Assembly: GCF_014633365.1 (NCBI RefSeq)
Contig: NC_068347.1
Location: 18,498,433-18,562,432 of the forward strand
Direction: 5' to 3'
Source of the DNA: Diospyros lotus
Taxonomy: Eukaryota; Streptophyta; Magnoliopsida; Ericales; Ebenaceae
Length of the DNA: 64,000 bases
Positions 34,195 through 44,782 of this stretch are shown in pieces (the stretch's first letter is position 1; every line of letters starts with the position of its first letter). The position numbers were made by a program, and so were the translations under genes. Under the pieces are notes generated by a model, which saw nothing but the letters and a program-made list of their open reading frames with translations, searched no databases and had not been told where the DNA came from.

Positions 34195-34199
34195 CATAT

Positions 34200-34952
34200 T
34201 GTTAATGTATTGTAATCTGTACAATCGGCCAAACCAATCAAGAGCAAACGTAGTAAAATAGAAATAGAAACGAACACAAAACTTTACGTGTTCGGATCAA
34301 TAGATCCTACTCACGACAGAGGCTCCACCGCTAGTCAATCCACTAATAGCTTTCAATTACAACCGGATTACAAGATCACAACAAGAACAAAAACGTATTG
34401 CAAATACATCAATTGAAATCAGAAAACAAATACAAGAACAAGTATAGAATCTGTTTTACCGATCTCAAGATCATGTCAAGAATCTGATCTATCAGTTACC
34501 AAATCTCTCACGCCTCAGGCAATTCAACAACAGAGATTAAAACAATACAACCTTACCGTATGATCTTACCAACAAACTGAAACCAATTGAACAAGTGAAG
34601 GATTTACAAGCGAGAAAGAGTCTCACTTCGAGTGCACCGAATATAGGGTTTCAAAATGAGAGCAATAGCAGATCTGTAGTAATTAGGGCATGAAGCTGCC
34701 CTTATATAGCAACAGCAGGCAACCGAGCTGGGCTGAGGCAAATTGCATGGGCCACATGAATATGGGCTTGGCTCATAAAATAGATCTCGACCCAATGGCT
34801 ATTTGGCCCACAAAATAATCAACGGATCAATCATATATACATTTAAACGTTAGCTAAATGAACATAAGATAAAACCCAAATATATAACAAAATGCATACA
34901 AAGAGCACATATCAATTATATGAAAATACATTTTGAATCATAAATCCTAACA
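34200..34952 (-). repeat. Solo copia-type LTR related to Copia-3
   Basis: 753 bp, with minus-strand start TGTTAGGATT and end CATTAACA, and a perfect CATAT duplication at 34195-34199 and 34953-34957. Its minus-strand TATA box (TATATAAGGGC) is near 34700. It shares segments with the Copia-3 LTR, such as the TGATCCGAACACGTA word and the stretch before it. Confidence 0.85.
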
Positions 34953-34957
34953 CATAT

Positions 34958-35356
34958 AACTATTTTAAAAAATATTTTATAATGTAAACAAACACTAAAA
35001 AGTAAGATTAAAATAAATTTTTATGTAAAATATTTTACGTCTAAATATATGGAGGTTGAATTGATGCTTAATTTTCTGCAATCCAAAAGGTGCCTATTAA
35101 TTTCAGGATTTGCAATTTCCTGGAGCATGTCCGTTGGAGCTGTAATTTAGAAGAATAATGTTATATAAACAAAATTAAGCATTGAGAATTTATAAGAATG
35201 ATGTACTAGATGACCCCGACTCCTTAATATCCCCTCTGTATCCTAAGAAATTATCGAAAAAAATAATTCATAATTATTTTATAATATTAAACACAGAGAA
35301 GAGAAAATGTCAGATATCGTGTTTGAAGGATTAATGGAATTTCCAACTACAAAGGT
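34958..35356. other. AT-rich upstream region of the TIR gene
   Basis: About 400 bases without a recognised gene or element. A possible TATA box (TTATATAAAC at 35160-35170) lies about 330 bases before the start codon, and a weaker TATTTAAG at 35423-35430 lies about 70 bases before it. Which one is used cannot be told. Confidence 0.3.
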
Positions 35357-35401
35357 GGTCAAAACGTCAACGATGTTTCTTGGTTTCTTCGCATCAGTCA
35401 A
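35357..35401. promoter_or_regulatory. Cluster of three W-box cores
   Basis: On the minus strand three TTGAC cores lie within 45 bases: TTGACC (35357-35362), TTGACG (35365-35370) and TTGACT (35396-35401). They are 96 to 140 bases before the TIR start codon. TTGAC[C/T] is the binding core of WRKY factors, which control many defence genes, so defence-induced expression is a reasonable inference. Confidence 0.45.
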
Positions 35402-35496
35402 AATCAAACACTTGTGTCCTCTATTTAAGTAGGGCCCGTTCATATCGGTAATTAATCGGCATTGTGACAAGAAAAGCAAGAGAACAGAATTAAACC

Positions 35497-36239
35497 ATGT
35501 ATCGTTCACGTGCCTTGGCCACGGTGCAGGCCCACGTTCTATGCCGCCGGAGCCCGGCGCCGGCGATTGTTCATGAGCTAACTCCGCCATACGACGTCGT
35601 CATTAACCATAGAGCGATCGATACGCAGCAAACTGTGGCCTCGCTGCTCTACGATCACCTTCGTCGCCTGAATCTACGTCCGTTCTTGTACAGCAAGAAC
35701 ATGAAACCGGGAGATAAGTTGCCGGAGAAGATTGATCGCGCGATACTGGGATGTAAGATCGGCGTGGCAGTGTTCTCCCCGCGCTACTGCGAATCACACT
35801 TCTGCCTTCGCGAGCTGGCTATGATTATGGAGTCCAGAAAGAAGGTTATTCCCATTTTTTGCGATGTTAAGCCCTCCAAGCTCAGAGTGATCGACAATGG
35901 AAGCGTCTCGCCGGAGGAGATGGGTAGGTTTCGGTCGGCTCTTGAAGAGGCCAAGTACACAGTGGGATTCAATTTGGACTCCATTAAAGGGTGGGACAAG
36001 TTTAGCTTCCATTAATTATTTCATAATTTCTGAGGAATATATATATATGTAATATCGCTCCATAACCAAACCTTCTTCAGGCATTAATCATCAGCTTGGT
36101 ACGTAATTTAATAATTTGCAGGAACTGGTCGGATGTGGTAACGAACGCGGCTGATATTGTGATAGATAGCTTGATGGAGGTGGAGGAGGAAGAGAGAATA
36201 GCGCAACACCAGAAGAGTGGAATATTCTCTTCTTTCTGA
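35497..36239 (+). CDS. TIR-only immune protein (two exons)
   Basis: Exons 35497-35990 and 36122-36239 join through an intron with GT...AG ends (35991-36121) and give 203 residues ending SGIFSSF. An unspliced reading stops early at 36013-36015 and lacks the conserved end. A TIR domain (about residues 31-195) follows a basic 30-residue leader. Seen motifs are PYDVVINHRAIDT, NMKPGDKLPEKIDRAI (BB-loop side), AVFSPRYCES, CLRELAMI with the presumed catalytic glutamate E106, and VIPIFCDVKPS. Exon 2 supplies GNWSDVVTNAADIVIDSL. There is no NB-ARC or LRR. Plant TIR domains cleave NAD+ to make immune signals, usually read by EDS1 complexes. Oddities at conserved sites are V35 for F, A40 for G and Y65 for D, so reduced activity is possible. 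It is the only apparently intact host gene here. Confidence 0.82.
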
Positions 36240-36287
36240 AGTGTTGCAGAGGCTAGCTGCATGCCCCTAAAGAATGAATATGAATCT

Positions 36288-36288
<1 letters not shown>

Positions 36289-36320
<32 letters not shown>
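36289..36320. repeat. TC then TA microsatellite
   Basis: A run of TC (to about 36310) followed by TA lies 50 bases after the TIR stop codon, probably in its 3' untranslated region. It is likely variable in length. Confidence 0.9.
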
Positions 36321-36321
<1 letters not shown>

Positions 36322-36689
36322 CAAGTGCTACTAATTAGTTATTAATACCATAAATTGAATTCACCATCTAACTAAATAATTTACTCCATCGTTCGCATTA
36401 CGCCCAGGTGGTGTGACCTATATATAAGTGCAACGATGTGTAATAGTTGAGACAACGAGAATCAGCTTCATGGTTATGAAGATTGCTAGCTATGACGGGT
36501 TGTAACTGTTGAATTTATTAAATTTATTTCTTTGAATAAATCTGTAAAGATACATCCATAGAAATAAGATCAAAAAGATATTCAATTTCATGAGATGAGA
36601 TGGACCAAAATCTCATATAGATGTAGATTAATGTAAGTTTAGATTATTTTGAAGTTACTTTTATGATTAATGTTTATTAAAAGCATAAA

Positions 36690-37705
36690 TTATACGGGAT
36701 GCTTGACAAAAAATTATAAAACCACTTATCAAAACTAATAGAAACATCTCTTGATCCCACTTCATTTTTCCCCAATTGGTTGTTAAATTTTCAAGAACAT
36801 CCAAAATATCATTACAAACCATCTTCTCTAGAAGTGAGTGTTATGATGGGATTTGGTGAACCCCATTAACCGTCTACCAAATTTCTACATCAAACCTGAT
36901 TGTCAATGCATCACAACGACGAAGAACTCTTCTGATTGAACTAGCATATTATCTTGCTACATTTCTCATTGAGGCATTGCCTTTTTCAATTGCCCCGACT
37001 AGCTTGCAATGGTTGCCTCTAGCTTATTGCAATGACACCTTTACTTATTCCAATATTGGCTACTATATTGAGTGAGTGTAAATTGACCTCAATAGTGGCA
37101 GATGATGGCTTCTTTATTCTCTAATTGTGGGCTTTCTTGTTGTGGCAGCAAGTTTTATGTTAACCTCATATTCCTTTTTCAACATATATAGCAACGATGA
37201 TGCTTTTTTCTATCTAACGATGTTGTGCATCAACGAGATAGATATAGCAAAGATGCAAGGCTTTATTTTACTCTTCTAACAATCTCAATTGGCAAACATT
37301 TCCCGTGGTTGAACAATCTCCATGCATGTTGTTTGGCACGATTCTTCCATTGCCTTTTTCTTCTTGCTTGTGCAACCCATATATACAAATCAAATATGAT
37401 CTATTCATTTAAGTTGAAAACCATCATCCTGATTGAGTTAAGCTTTTGCTTGTACTTCATCAGTGAATAAGGCCTACTTTGAACCTTATTGCTGATTGGA
37501 TATTGATAATGAGATATGGCCAAACTAGTAATTCAGCAACAAAAGCAAAGAAATAAAAAGGAGAGAGAAGAAGAAATAATTTAAAAAATTAGGGGCAAAA
37601 TGGTTATTATATCCTTAATTTTAACAATATAATGGATGTCTTTGTGTCATTTCTAATAATCCAAGGGGTTTTGTATTATTTTGCCAAACCTCAAATGGTT
37701 GGTGG
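36690..37705. mobile_element. Candidate long-TIR element (MULE-like?)
   Basis: The two ends are imperfect inverted repeats of about 50 bases. The left side around 36700-36750 reads TTGACAAAAAATTATAAAA, and the reverse of 37640-37695 reads TTTGGCAAAATAATACAAAA, followed on both sides by CCACTT or CCCCTT and then TAATAGAAA or TTATTAGAAAT. No clear target duplication was found. The interior is about 900 bases with a weak 81-codon frame (37225-37470) and no recognised domain. It may be an old Mutator-like or foldback element. Confidence 0.4.
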
Positions 37706-38157
37706 AATTTATCATTTCTTTAATTTTTTTCTGTATCCAGTAGAGATATGCAGGCCATAGTGGGCTTATAGATAAGGGTCGGTATCAGCTCATATATTAT
37801 TAAAAATGATAAATCGTGTTTGTATCACGTCAAAATTTTATAGTATATAGGAATGTTCATTTTTAAGAAAAATAGTTAGATAGATATCTCATTGATTAAC
37901 GAAAAACAAATTTCGATGGCAATATTCATTTGAAGGGTTATGTGTATAACACCTCAATTTTTTAAAAACAAATTTACAGTATTAATTTCCATAAAAAAAT
38001 CATTAAAATGGACTTCATTAATAATTAATTTAAAAATAGGGATATTAGTGTGATTACAAAATTTCTTAAGACCTTAGAGTATTAATTTTTCAGAAAATTG
38101 TTAAATTGAAAATTCTAATAGTGTATTTGGAAATTTAAATACTAGTTTAATTATTAT

Positions 38158-38852
38158 GGCTACATTTTTTTTGTGTTTTTAATTTTCAGTTTTGAGTTTT
38201 AAATTTATTTTTAATTTTTTGTTTTAATAGTCTATTTTCAGAAAATTGAAAATGTGTTTTTTTTGTTATTTTAAAAAATTGCTTCTAAAAATAGAAAATT
38301 AGAAAACCCGTTTATTTTAGAATTTTGAGAAAAATTATTTTATAATATTTTATTCAATCAATTTGATTATTAAATAATTAAATTAACTTTTTTTAATAAT
38401 TTTTTATTATTAAAATAAAATAATAAATTTAATTAATAAATTATTGATATCTAGTGATAATTTATATTAAATATTATTATACATAATCTGTTTAATATAC
38501 TTAATAATATACTATATATTATCTTATTTTTTTAATTATAATAAGATATACTATATTTTTTAAATTTTAAATAAATATATAATTTTATTTTTAAAGTTAA
38601 AGAATAATTTTTTTCTTTTTTTCTTTTTTTCCTTTTATTTTTTAGACTCAAAACATGAAAAATTGATTGTGTTTTCTATATTTTGAACTCTGAGATTGTT
38701 TTGGTTGAAAATAATCAAAACAACATTTGTTATTTTGGATTTTCTTTATAAAATTTCTTCTTATTTTTGAAAATGACAAAGTAAACGTATTTTCATTATT
38801 TTAAAAAATTAAAAACTAAAAATAATCTAAAAACAATAAAGAGAATAGAGCC
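38158..38852. mobile_element. Candidate AT-rich MITE with long inverted repeats
   Basis: The left end GGCTACATTTTTTTTGTG and the reverse of the right end (GGCTCTATTCTCTTTATTG) match over about 45 bases. The flanks TAT and TAA do not give a clear duplication. The interior is over 80 percent A+T with poly-A/T runs and no frame. The superfamily cannot be assigned. Confidence 0.4.
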
Positions 38853-40082
38853 TAAAATTCTATAGCAATGTGCCATCCAGCCTTAATACTTTTGTTGGAT
38901 GCATGCAATGGACGTGTGTTGCAACTTCACCCTTAGTATTTTTAGGACAAATACCAAATTTAAGTGTGAGAGGTTGATATTTCACCATAGTGGTAAAGAG
39001 TAAGGAAAAGAAAATTTTAAGTAGCTTTGATATATTAAAGGGTTGATATTCTAAGGGTACATTGGGAGCACGTCTTTTGACCCTATATAAATAGAGAAAG
39101 AGACAAATGCTGATGGATGAGGCCAAGTTAAGTGAGATTCCAGAGAAATAAATAATAGGGAATGAAGAAAATAGAGAAAGCCAGAGGGGGAGAAAAAGAT
39201 TTAGTTTATATATATATTGAGCCAATATGCAAAACAATTCTCGTTCAAATGCATTATCAGAATAAGGCATATAAACAAACTTTTCTTGCATTTTTTAACA
39301 TGATAATTTGATTTTATGAATGTTATTCTGAATACATTGTAAAACTTTTTAAAATGGTCATGCATATGCTTGCTCGTTATTCTTTTAAAAAAACTATATG
39401 TTTTATAGAAATGTTTGATGCATTTGAAATATATTGAATTTGAGATATATATCAAATAGTTTGAGCAAATATTTGATAAATATATAACTTATCTCCATAT
39501 ATTTTTTTTTTATTGCATGTATACAACAATTAAATTTGTTTGTTCTAGGAAACAACTCGACAGAGCGTGGTGAGAAAATAAGGTGAAAAAAGGTTTGTGT
39601 TATTGAGTGGCACTAGCAAGCGTCCGATTTGGGAATGGCTTGATCCCTTGTTTGGGAGAGCTGGAGGGGTAACCTAGGAAGTTCCCCAACTTCCCAGATA
39701 AGGTGACCTTCAGATGGCTGTTGGCCCGAATGATCTTCGAAAGTGCGTGGTCCCGAAAAGGTCTTAGTTAGGTTCAACACTTGGAGAGCTGTGGGGGTCT
39801 CCGGGATGAGCTACTATTTTATTGTCTCCGGATGGGTCTCAAAGTCTTTGGATGGTCTACAAGAAAGAAACAATTAGAAGGCACGCAGGGAACTCTCCTA
39901 TGCGAGCCCTATGATGCTAAAGTTAGATATCGCCATGATGTAGAAGATTGTATGTGGATAGGTTGTGTGTGTCTTCGGGTTCTTCGGAAAGGTTTGGGAT
40001 GATGGATCTGAATTGGTGGATTTTGCTTTAGGTTTGGGTATTTAGGTGTTAGATCTAGATCTTGAAGGCATGAAACCAGATC
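38853..40082. other. Unassigned intergenic DNA left of Gypsy-3
   Basis: No gene is recognised. A 143-codon minus-strand frame (38860-39291) is leucine/phenylalanine-rich, matches nothing known to me and is probably chance. A strong TATATAAATAGAG sequence is at 39085. From about 39590 the DNA is more GC-rich (a stretch containing GTGCGTGGTCCCGAAAAGG) and resembles an unrecognised LTR or element tail that Gypsy-3 interrupts. Confidence 0.3.
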
Positions 40083-40179
40083 ACAAGATCTGTTGAGCAT
40101 TCATGGAGGCCCAATAACAAGACTACAAGATTGGGTTGATAGATTGGTTGATTGATTGGCAAGATTGCAAGATTTGGGG

Positions 40180-40211
<32 letters not shown>

Positions 40212-40805
40212 CAAGATTGCAAGATTTGGGGATAATTGATTGATTTACAAGATTTACAAGATTTGGGGATGATTGATTGATAAGATCTAGGCCCATAAAA
40301 AGGACTGGTTGAATATTTGACCACTTCCTTTATTTTCCTACTTTGTTTTTAAATCTTTTCTATTTTAAATAATTCTTGTTTCTTTATTATCATATTATGT
40401 TATTTCCTTCTTGTAATCAATTCCTACTATGCCTAGGATTTGATTTATTTCCTTCTACTTTAGGTTTGGTGTTCGGCTATATAAGCTAATGTAACCCGAG
40501 AGGAATTTAGTTTTTGAACAATATTAATAGTGAGAGCTTTCTCTTTGGTTCTTCAACGAACTACTTTGAACTTATCAAGATTTCATCTTGTGGTGTTCAT
40601 CTTTAACTTATCACTCACAACTCTTCTCTTCTATCTTGAGTGTGGCGTCAACCCTATCCTTCTTATACCTTTGGTTCTTATCTCTTTACAGATAACGGGT
40701 CAAGGTCCTTTGTTTTGTTTATTATGAATCTATTTTAAAACGATCATTGGCAAAAGAACCATTATTGAGCGTCGGGTCTCACCTTCCTTCATGGGGTTCA
40801 CATCA
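40083..40805 (+). repeat. Gypsy-3 5' LTR, start lost
   Basis: It matches 43918-44782 from CACAAGATCTGTTGAGC onwards. The first 30 bases (TGATGTGAATCAGG in the 3' LTR) are replaced by unrelated sequence. It ends GTTCACATCA. CTATATAAGC at about 40474 is the TATA box. Confidence 0.85.
40126..40280. repeat. TTGATTGATTGA/CAAGATTTGGGG minisatellite
   Basis: Repeats of a unit with (TTGA)n followed by CAAGATTGCAAGATTTGGGG lie inside the LTR upstream of the TATA box. The copy number (about three or four) is lower than in the 3' LTR (about six or seven). On the minus strand they create repetitive INQSINQP frames that are not genes. Confidence 0.85.
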
Positions 40806-40807
40806 TT

Positions 40808-40819
40808 TGGTATCAGAGC
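40808..40819 (+). other. Gypsy-3 primer binding site
   Basis: TGGTATCAGAGC follows the 5' LTR end after two bases and matches initiator tRNA-Met. Confidence 0.9.
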
Positions 40820-40974
40820 TTTGGCTCTAAATCAGGTTTGAACTATCCTTATTTTGCTTTCATTGTTTATTATCTCTCTTTATTCCAGCACCATTGTTTG
40901 TTCTTCAAGTCTGCAACTTTGCCTATTTCTTCATCTTGATATTTTCAAGTTTTGTTATTTATCATTATATATAT

Positions 40975-41266
40975 AAAAAAAAGGTGAGAAGTTGGGAATT
41001 CCAAAAAAAAAAAAAAAGGAAAGTAGGAAATACAAAAAACAAAAAAGTGAAAAGTTGGAAGTTCGCAAAGAAAAAGAAAGTGCAAAATTGAAAATTCAAA
41101 AAAAAAAGTATAGAAAATTCATAAATCAATTGAATCTGAATTAGTTGAAGTGTTACTTGTCATCCAAGTTTTGATTGCATAAAGTGTGTATTCTGTCTAT
41201 TCAGAGCAGTTTGACCCTAGTTGCATAAAGTGTGTATTCTGTCTATTCAGAGCAGTTCGACCCTAG
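40975..41266 (+). repeat. Gypsy-3 leader repeats
   Basis: 40975-41110 is a run of purine-rich units of about 30 bases around AAAGTGAGAAGTTGGAAATTC. 41175-41220 and 41221-41266 are a 46-base tandem duplication with one mismatch (TTTGACC against TTCGACC). Both lie in the untranslated leader between primer site and gag. Confidence 0.8.
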
Positions 41267-41632
41267 TTGCATCAAATTCATATCTCTTTTTTCTCTCTTT
41301 CTTATTCATCGTTCCATTATAACTTTGTTCTTTCGGCTTCTTAAATTCTGCCTATTTTTTTCGTCCTTTGTGAATTAACCCATTCTCATTCTTAGTGATC
41401 TGATTGGTTGAGTTTGGATTGTTGCATGGAAAATTTTGATTGAGTTCATTTGAGTTCAATAAAGAACTAAAAGAGGAGACTAAAGAGTGGAAAAAGGCAA
41501 GAGAGTGTGAGCTCATAAGAGGGTAAAAGCCAAGTTTGAGAATACACGAGTGTGAGTGCTATCAATCTTGAGAGGAAACACGTGAGGGAGTGTTTGTGAG
41601 GTTTCCTAACATTGTTTTGCAGGGTATTAAAC

Positions 41633-42650
41633 ATGTCTCAAGAGAATGAAGCTCAGGAAAAGATAGATTTCAAACTCTTCTTTCAGTCGTTAGAGCAAAA
41701 ATTTGAATGAATGGAGATGAGGTTTGATGAGATAAATGAGAGAATAGATAAATTTGAATCTAATTCACAAAGGGGGCAACCACCTAAAGCTCCTACTATG
41801 CAACGAAGAGAGAGGCATCCACCTAGGTATGATTATGAAGATGACTATGGGGATGACCTGGATGATGATGATCGTGCCTCTAATGTCAGTATAGGCTGAT
41901 TTAGGCGTGGGAATAGAGATAGAGGAGTTAGACATGGAGAAAGGATTGATAACAACTTGGACAACATTAAGATGCAAATTCCATCTTTCCAAGGCAAAAA
42001 CGATCCAGAAGTTTTTTTGGAGTGGGAGACAAAGGTTGAAATGGTGTTTGCTTGTCACAACTACTCTGAATTGAAAAAGGTAAAATTGGCCACCGTCGAA
42101 TTTATTGATTATGCTATTATTTGGTGGGATCAACTTATTTTGAGTAGGAGACGGAATCGTGAAAGGCCAATTGAGACATGGGAAGAAATGAAGGCTATTA
42201 TTAGGAAGCGATTCATTCCAAGTCACTAATATAGGGACTTATTTCAGAAGTTGCAACGCCTTACTCAAGGTTCCAAAAGTGTTGAGGACTACCACAAGGA
42301 GATGGAAATAGCCATGATTCGAGCCAATGTGGAGGAGGACAGAGAAACTACCATGGCCAGGTTCCTAGTTGGATTGAATTGTGATATTGCAGATGTGGTA
42401 GAACTACAGCATTACGTTGAGTTAAATGACATGGTGCACATGGCCATCAAAGTGGAGCGACAATTGAAGAGAAAGGGGTCCACACGAATTGGGCAGAATT
42501 CAGGCTCTTCTTCAACATAGGAATTTAATTGGAGTGGAAAGGATGAAAGGCCTATTTCCAAGCCTAAGGCTGAAACCTCGAAAAATAACAAAGATGGAGA
42601 AGCACCAAATAAGGTAAAATATGATACTCCACCTCCTACAAATAGAGATA
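41633..42650 (+). pseudogene. Gypsy-3 gag
   Basis: It starts MSQENEAQEKIDFKLFFQSL and continues through an acidic patch (YEDDYGDDLDDDD) to the plant gypsy capsid core: [64 protein letters not shown] and FLVGLN. Stops lie at 41708, 41898, 42227 and 42518, all in one otherwise continuous frame, so the loss is by point mutation rather than shifts. Gag would form particles and bind RNA. Confidence 0.9.
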
Positions 42651-43264
42651 TCAAATGCTTTAAGTGTTTGGGGACAGGCCATATTGCATCTCAATGCCCA
42701 AATAAAAGAGTGATGATTTTGAAAGATGATGGTGATGTTGAGACCGAAGATGAGTTCGATAATGAGTCCATGCCACCTTTGGAGGATGCAAGTGGCATTG
42801 AGTACCTGGTTGATGGGGAGCTCTTGGTGGCAAGGAGAGCTCTTAGTGTGCAAGTCAAAACGAATTTGAAAGAGCAACGTGAGAACATTTTTCATACTAG
42901 ATGCCATGTCAACGATAAGGTATGTAGCATGATTATTGATGGGGGGAGCTATACTAATGTGGCTAGTACTAGCTTGGTGGAAAAATTGAAATTGATGACT
43001 TTGAAGCATCCTCGGCCGTATAAGCTACAATAGCTAAATGATTGTGGAGAATTTAAAGTAACTAAACAAGTGTTTGTTCCATTCTCAATTGGGAAGTATA
43101 CAGATGAAGTTTTGTGTGATGTGGTGCCAATGTAGGCGGGCCATATTCTTTTGGGGCGACCATGGCAGTTTGATAGGTGTGCAATTCATGATGGTTATAC
43201 CAATAGATTCTCCTTTGTACTTAATGAAAAACCAATTACTCTTGTACCCCTATCCCCAAGATAA
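42651..43264 (+). pseudogene. Gypsy-3 zinc knuckle and protease
   Basis: A CCHC knuckle (CFKCLGTGHIASQC, 42657-42698) leads into a retropepsin with the active site written DGGSYTNVAS (42937-42966), where D-S/T-G is normally expected. DGGS or similar variants occur in some plant gypsy lineages. Stops at 43031 and 43132 follow, and the frame continues to HILLGRPWQFDR, the GRPW box typical of this protease type, before a further stop. Confidence 0.85.
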
Positions 43265-43878
43265 GTGTATGAAGATCAAGTGAGGTTAAAAAAAGAGCGT
43301 GATAAGAAAAAGGAGAGTGAGAGTTCAAGAGTAAGAGAAACTGAGATGATGAAAAAAGAGAGTGAGAGTTCAAAAGTAAGAGAAACTGAGACCAAACAGA
43401 GAGAAAATGAGAGCAAAAAAGGAGAAGTTTCGGTTGGTGAGGAAAGAAAAGAGAGAAAACAAGTGAACTACTATGTAAGAGAGAGGGAGTTCAAAAAAAC
43501 TTTGTTTTTAAATCATACTATGATTGTACTTTTGTACAAACATGTTTATTTTAGTACTACTGACCTTAACCCCTATTTGCCTAGTGTTGTTATTTCTTTT
43601 TTGCAGAAATTTGATGATGTGTTCCCTGAAAAGATACCTAATGGTTTCAAGAAAGTTGTATTCGATCCCGGTGATTGGGTTTGGTGGCATATAAGGAAGG
43701 AACGATTTCCCGTTCAAAGGAGTTCAAAACAACTTTCAAGGGGAGATGATCCATTTCAAGTGCTTGAAAGGATCTAAAAGTTTGACCTTCCAGGTGAGTA
43801 TAGAGCAAGTGCAACCTTTAATGTTGCTAATTTCTCTCCTTTTGATCTAGGTGACGATTTGAGGACAAATCTTTCTCA
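43265..43878 (+). pseudogene. Gypsy-3 linker fused to integrase C-terminus
   Basis: A glutamate/lysine-rich spacer (units like ESESSKVRETE) is followed by the pre-RT linker LQKFDDVFPEKIPNG. It then jumps within the same frame to the last part of integrase: VVFDPGDWVWWHIRKERFP, GDDPFQVLERI and, after a stop at 43775, FDLPGEYRASATFNVANFSPF. About 1.0-1.2 thousand residues of RT, RNase H and integrase core are absent. The join keeps the frame open for 170 codons. Confidence 0.85.
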
Positions 43879-43890
43879 AGATAGGGGGAA

Positions 43891-44782
43891 TGATGTGAAT
43901 CAGGTTGCTAAAAGCCTCACAAGATTTGTTGAGCATTCATGGAGGCCCAATAACAAGACTACAAGATTTGGGGTTGATTGATTGAGAAGATTTGCAAGAT
44001 TGCAAGATTTGGGGTTGATTGATTGATTGGTTGATTTATTGACAAGATTTGCAAGATTTGGGGTTGATTGATTGATTGGTTGATTGATTGACAAGATTTG
44101 CAAGATTTGGGGTTGATTGATTGATTGGTTGATTGATTGACAAGATTGCAAGCTTTGGGGTTGACTGATTGATTGATTGATTGATTGACAAGATTGCAAG
44201 ATTTTGGGATAATTGATTGATTGACAAGATTTGCAAGATCTGGGGATGATTGATTGATAAGATCTAGGCGCATAAAAAGGAATGGTTGAATATTTTACCA
44301 CTTCCCTTATTTTCCTACTTTGTTTTTAAATCTTTTCTATTTTAGATAATTCTTGTTTCTTTATTATCAAATTATGTTATTTTCTTCTTGTAATCAATTC
44401 CTACTATGCCTAGGATTTGATTTATTTCCTTCTACTTTAGGTTTGGTGTTCAGCTATATAAGCCAATGGAACCCGAGAGGAATTTAGTTTTTGAACAATA
44501 TTAATAGTGAGAGCTTTCTCTTTGGTTCTTCAACGAACTACTTTGAACTTATCAAGATTTCATCTTGTGGCGTTCATCTTTGACTTATCACTCACAACTC
44601 TTATCTTCTATCTTGAGTGTGGCGTCAACCGTATCCTTCTTATACCTTTGGTTCTTATCTCTTTATAGATAACAGGTCAAGGTCCTTTGTTTTGTTTATT
44701 ACGAATCTATTTTAGAACGATCCTTGGCAAAAGAACCATTATTGAGCATCGGGTCTCACCTTCCTTCGTGGGGTTCACATCA
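43891..44782 (+). repeat. Gypsy-3 3' LTR
   Basis: 892 bp, starting TGATGTGAAT directly after the purine tract ATAGGGGGAA and ending GTTCACATCA, so the ends form an inverted repeat. It holds an expanded minisatellite (about 43972-44252) and a CTATATAAGCC TATA box near 44453. GAGGG follows at 44783-44787. Confidence 0.9.

Larger units (their letters stand above)
40083..44782 (+). mobile_element. Gypsy-3: Ty3/gypsy element with pol deletion
   Basis: Order is a 5' LTR with an obscured start, tRNA-Met primer site, repeat-rich leader, gag, protease, a direct join from the RT linker to the integrase C-terminus, a polypurine tract and a complete 3' LTR. RT, RNase H and the integrase core are missing, so it is a non-autonomous deletion derivative. 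It inserted into an older gypsy LTR (44783-45678) close to that LTR's TATA box. A left target duplication is not visible. Confidence 0.9.

Noticed and set aside
35497..36015. Single-exon 172-residue version of the TIR protein
   Set aside because: It reads through a good GT donor and loses the conserved GNWSDVVTNAADIVID end, which is found in phase at 36122 after an AG acceptor.
38860..39291. 143-codon minus-strand frame
   Set aside because: No known motif, AT-rich surroundings and no partner exon or conserved ending. Treated as chance.
43900..44301. CRISPR-like or protein-coding (INQSINQP) repeat
   Set aside because: The repeat is a TTGA minisatellite inside an LTR, with no constant spacer length and no cas genes. 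The peptide repeat is only its translation.
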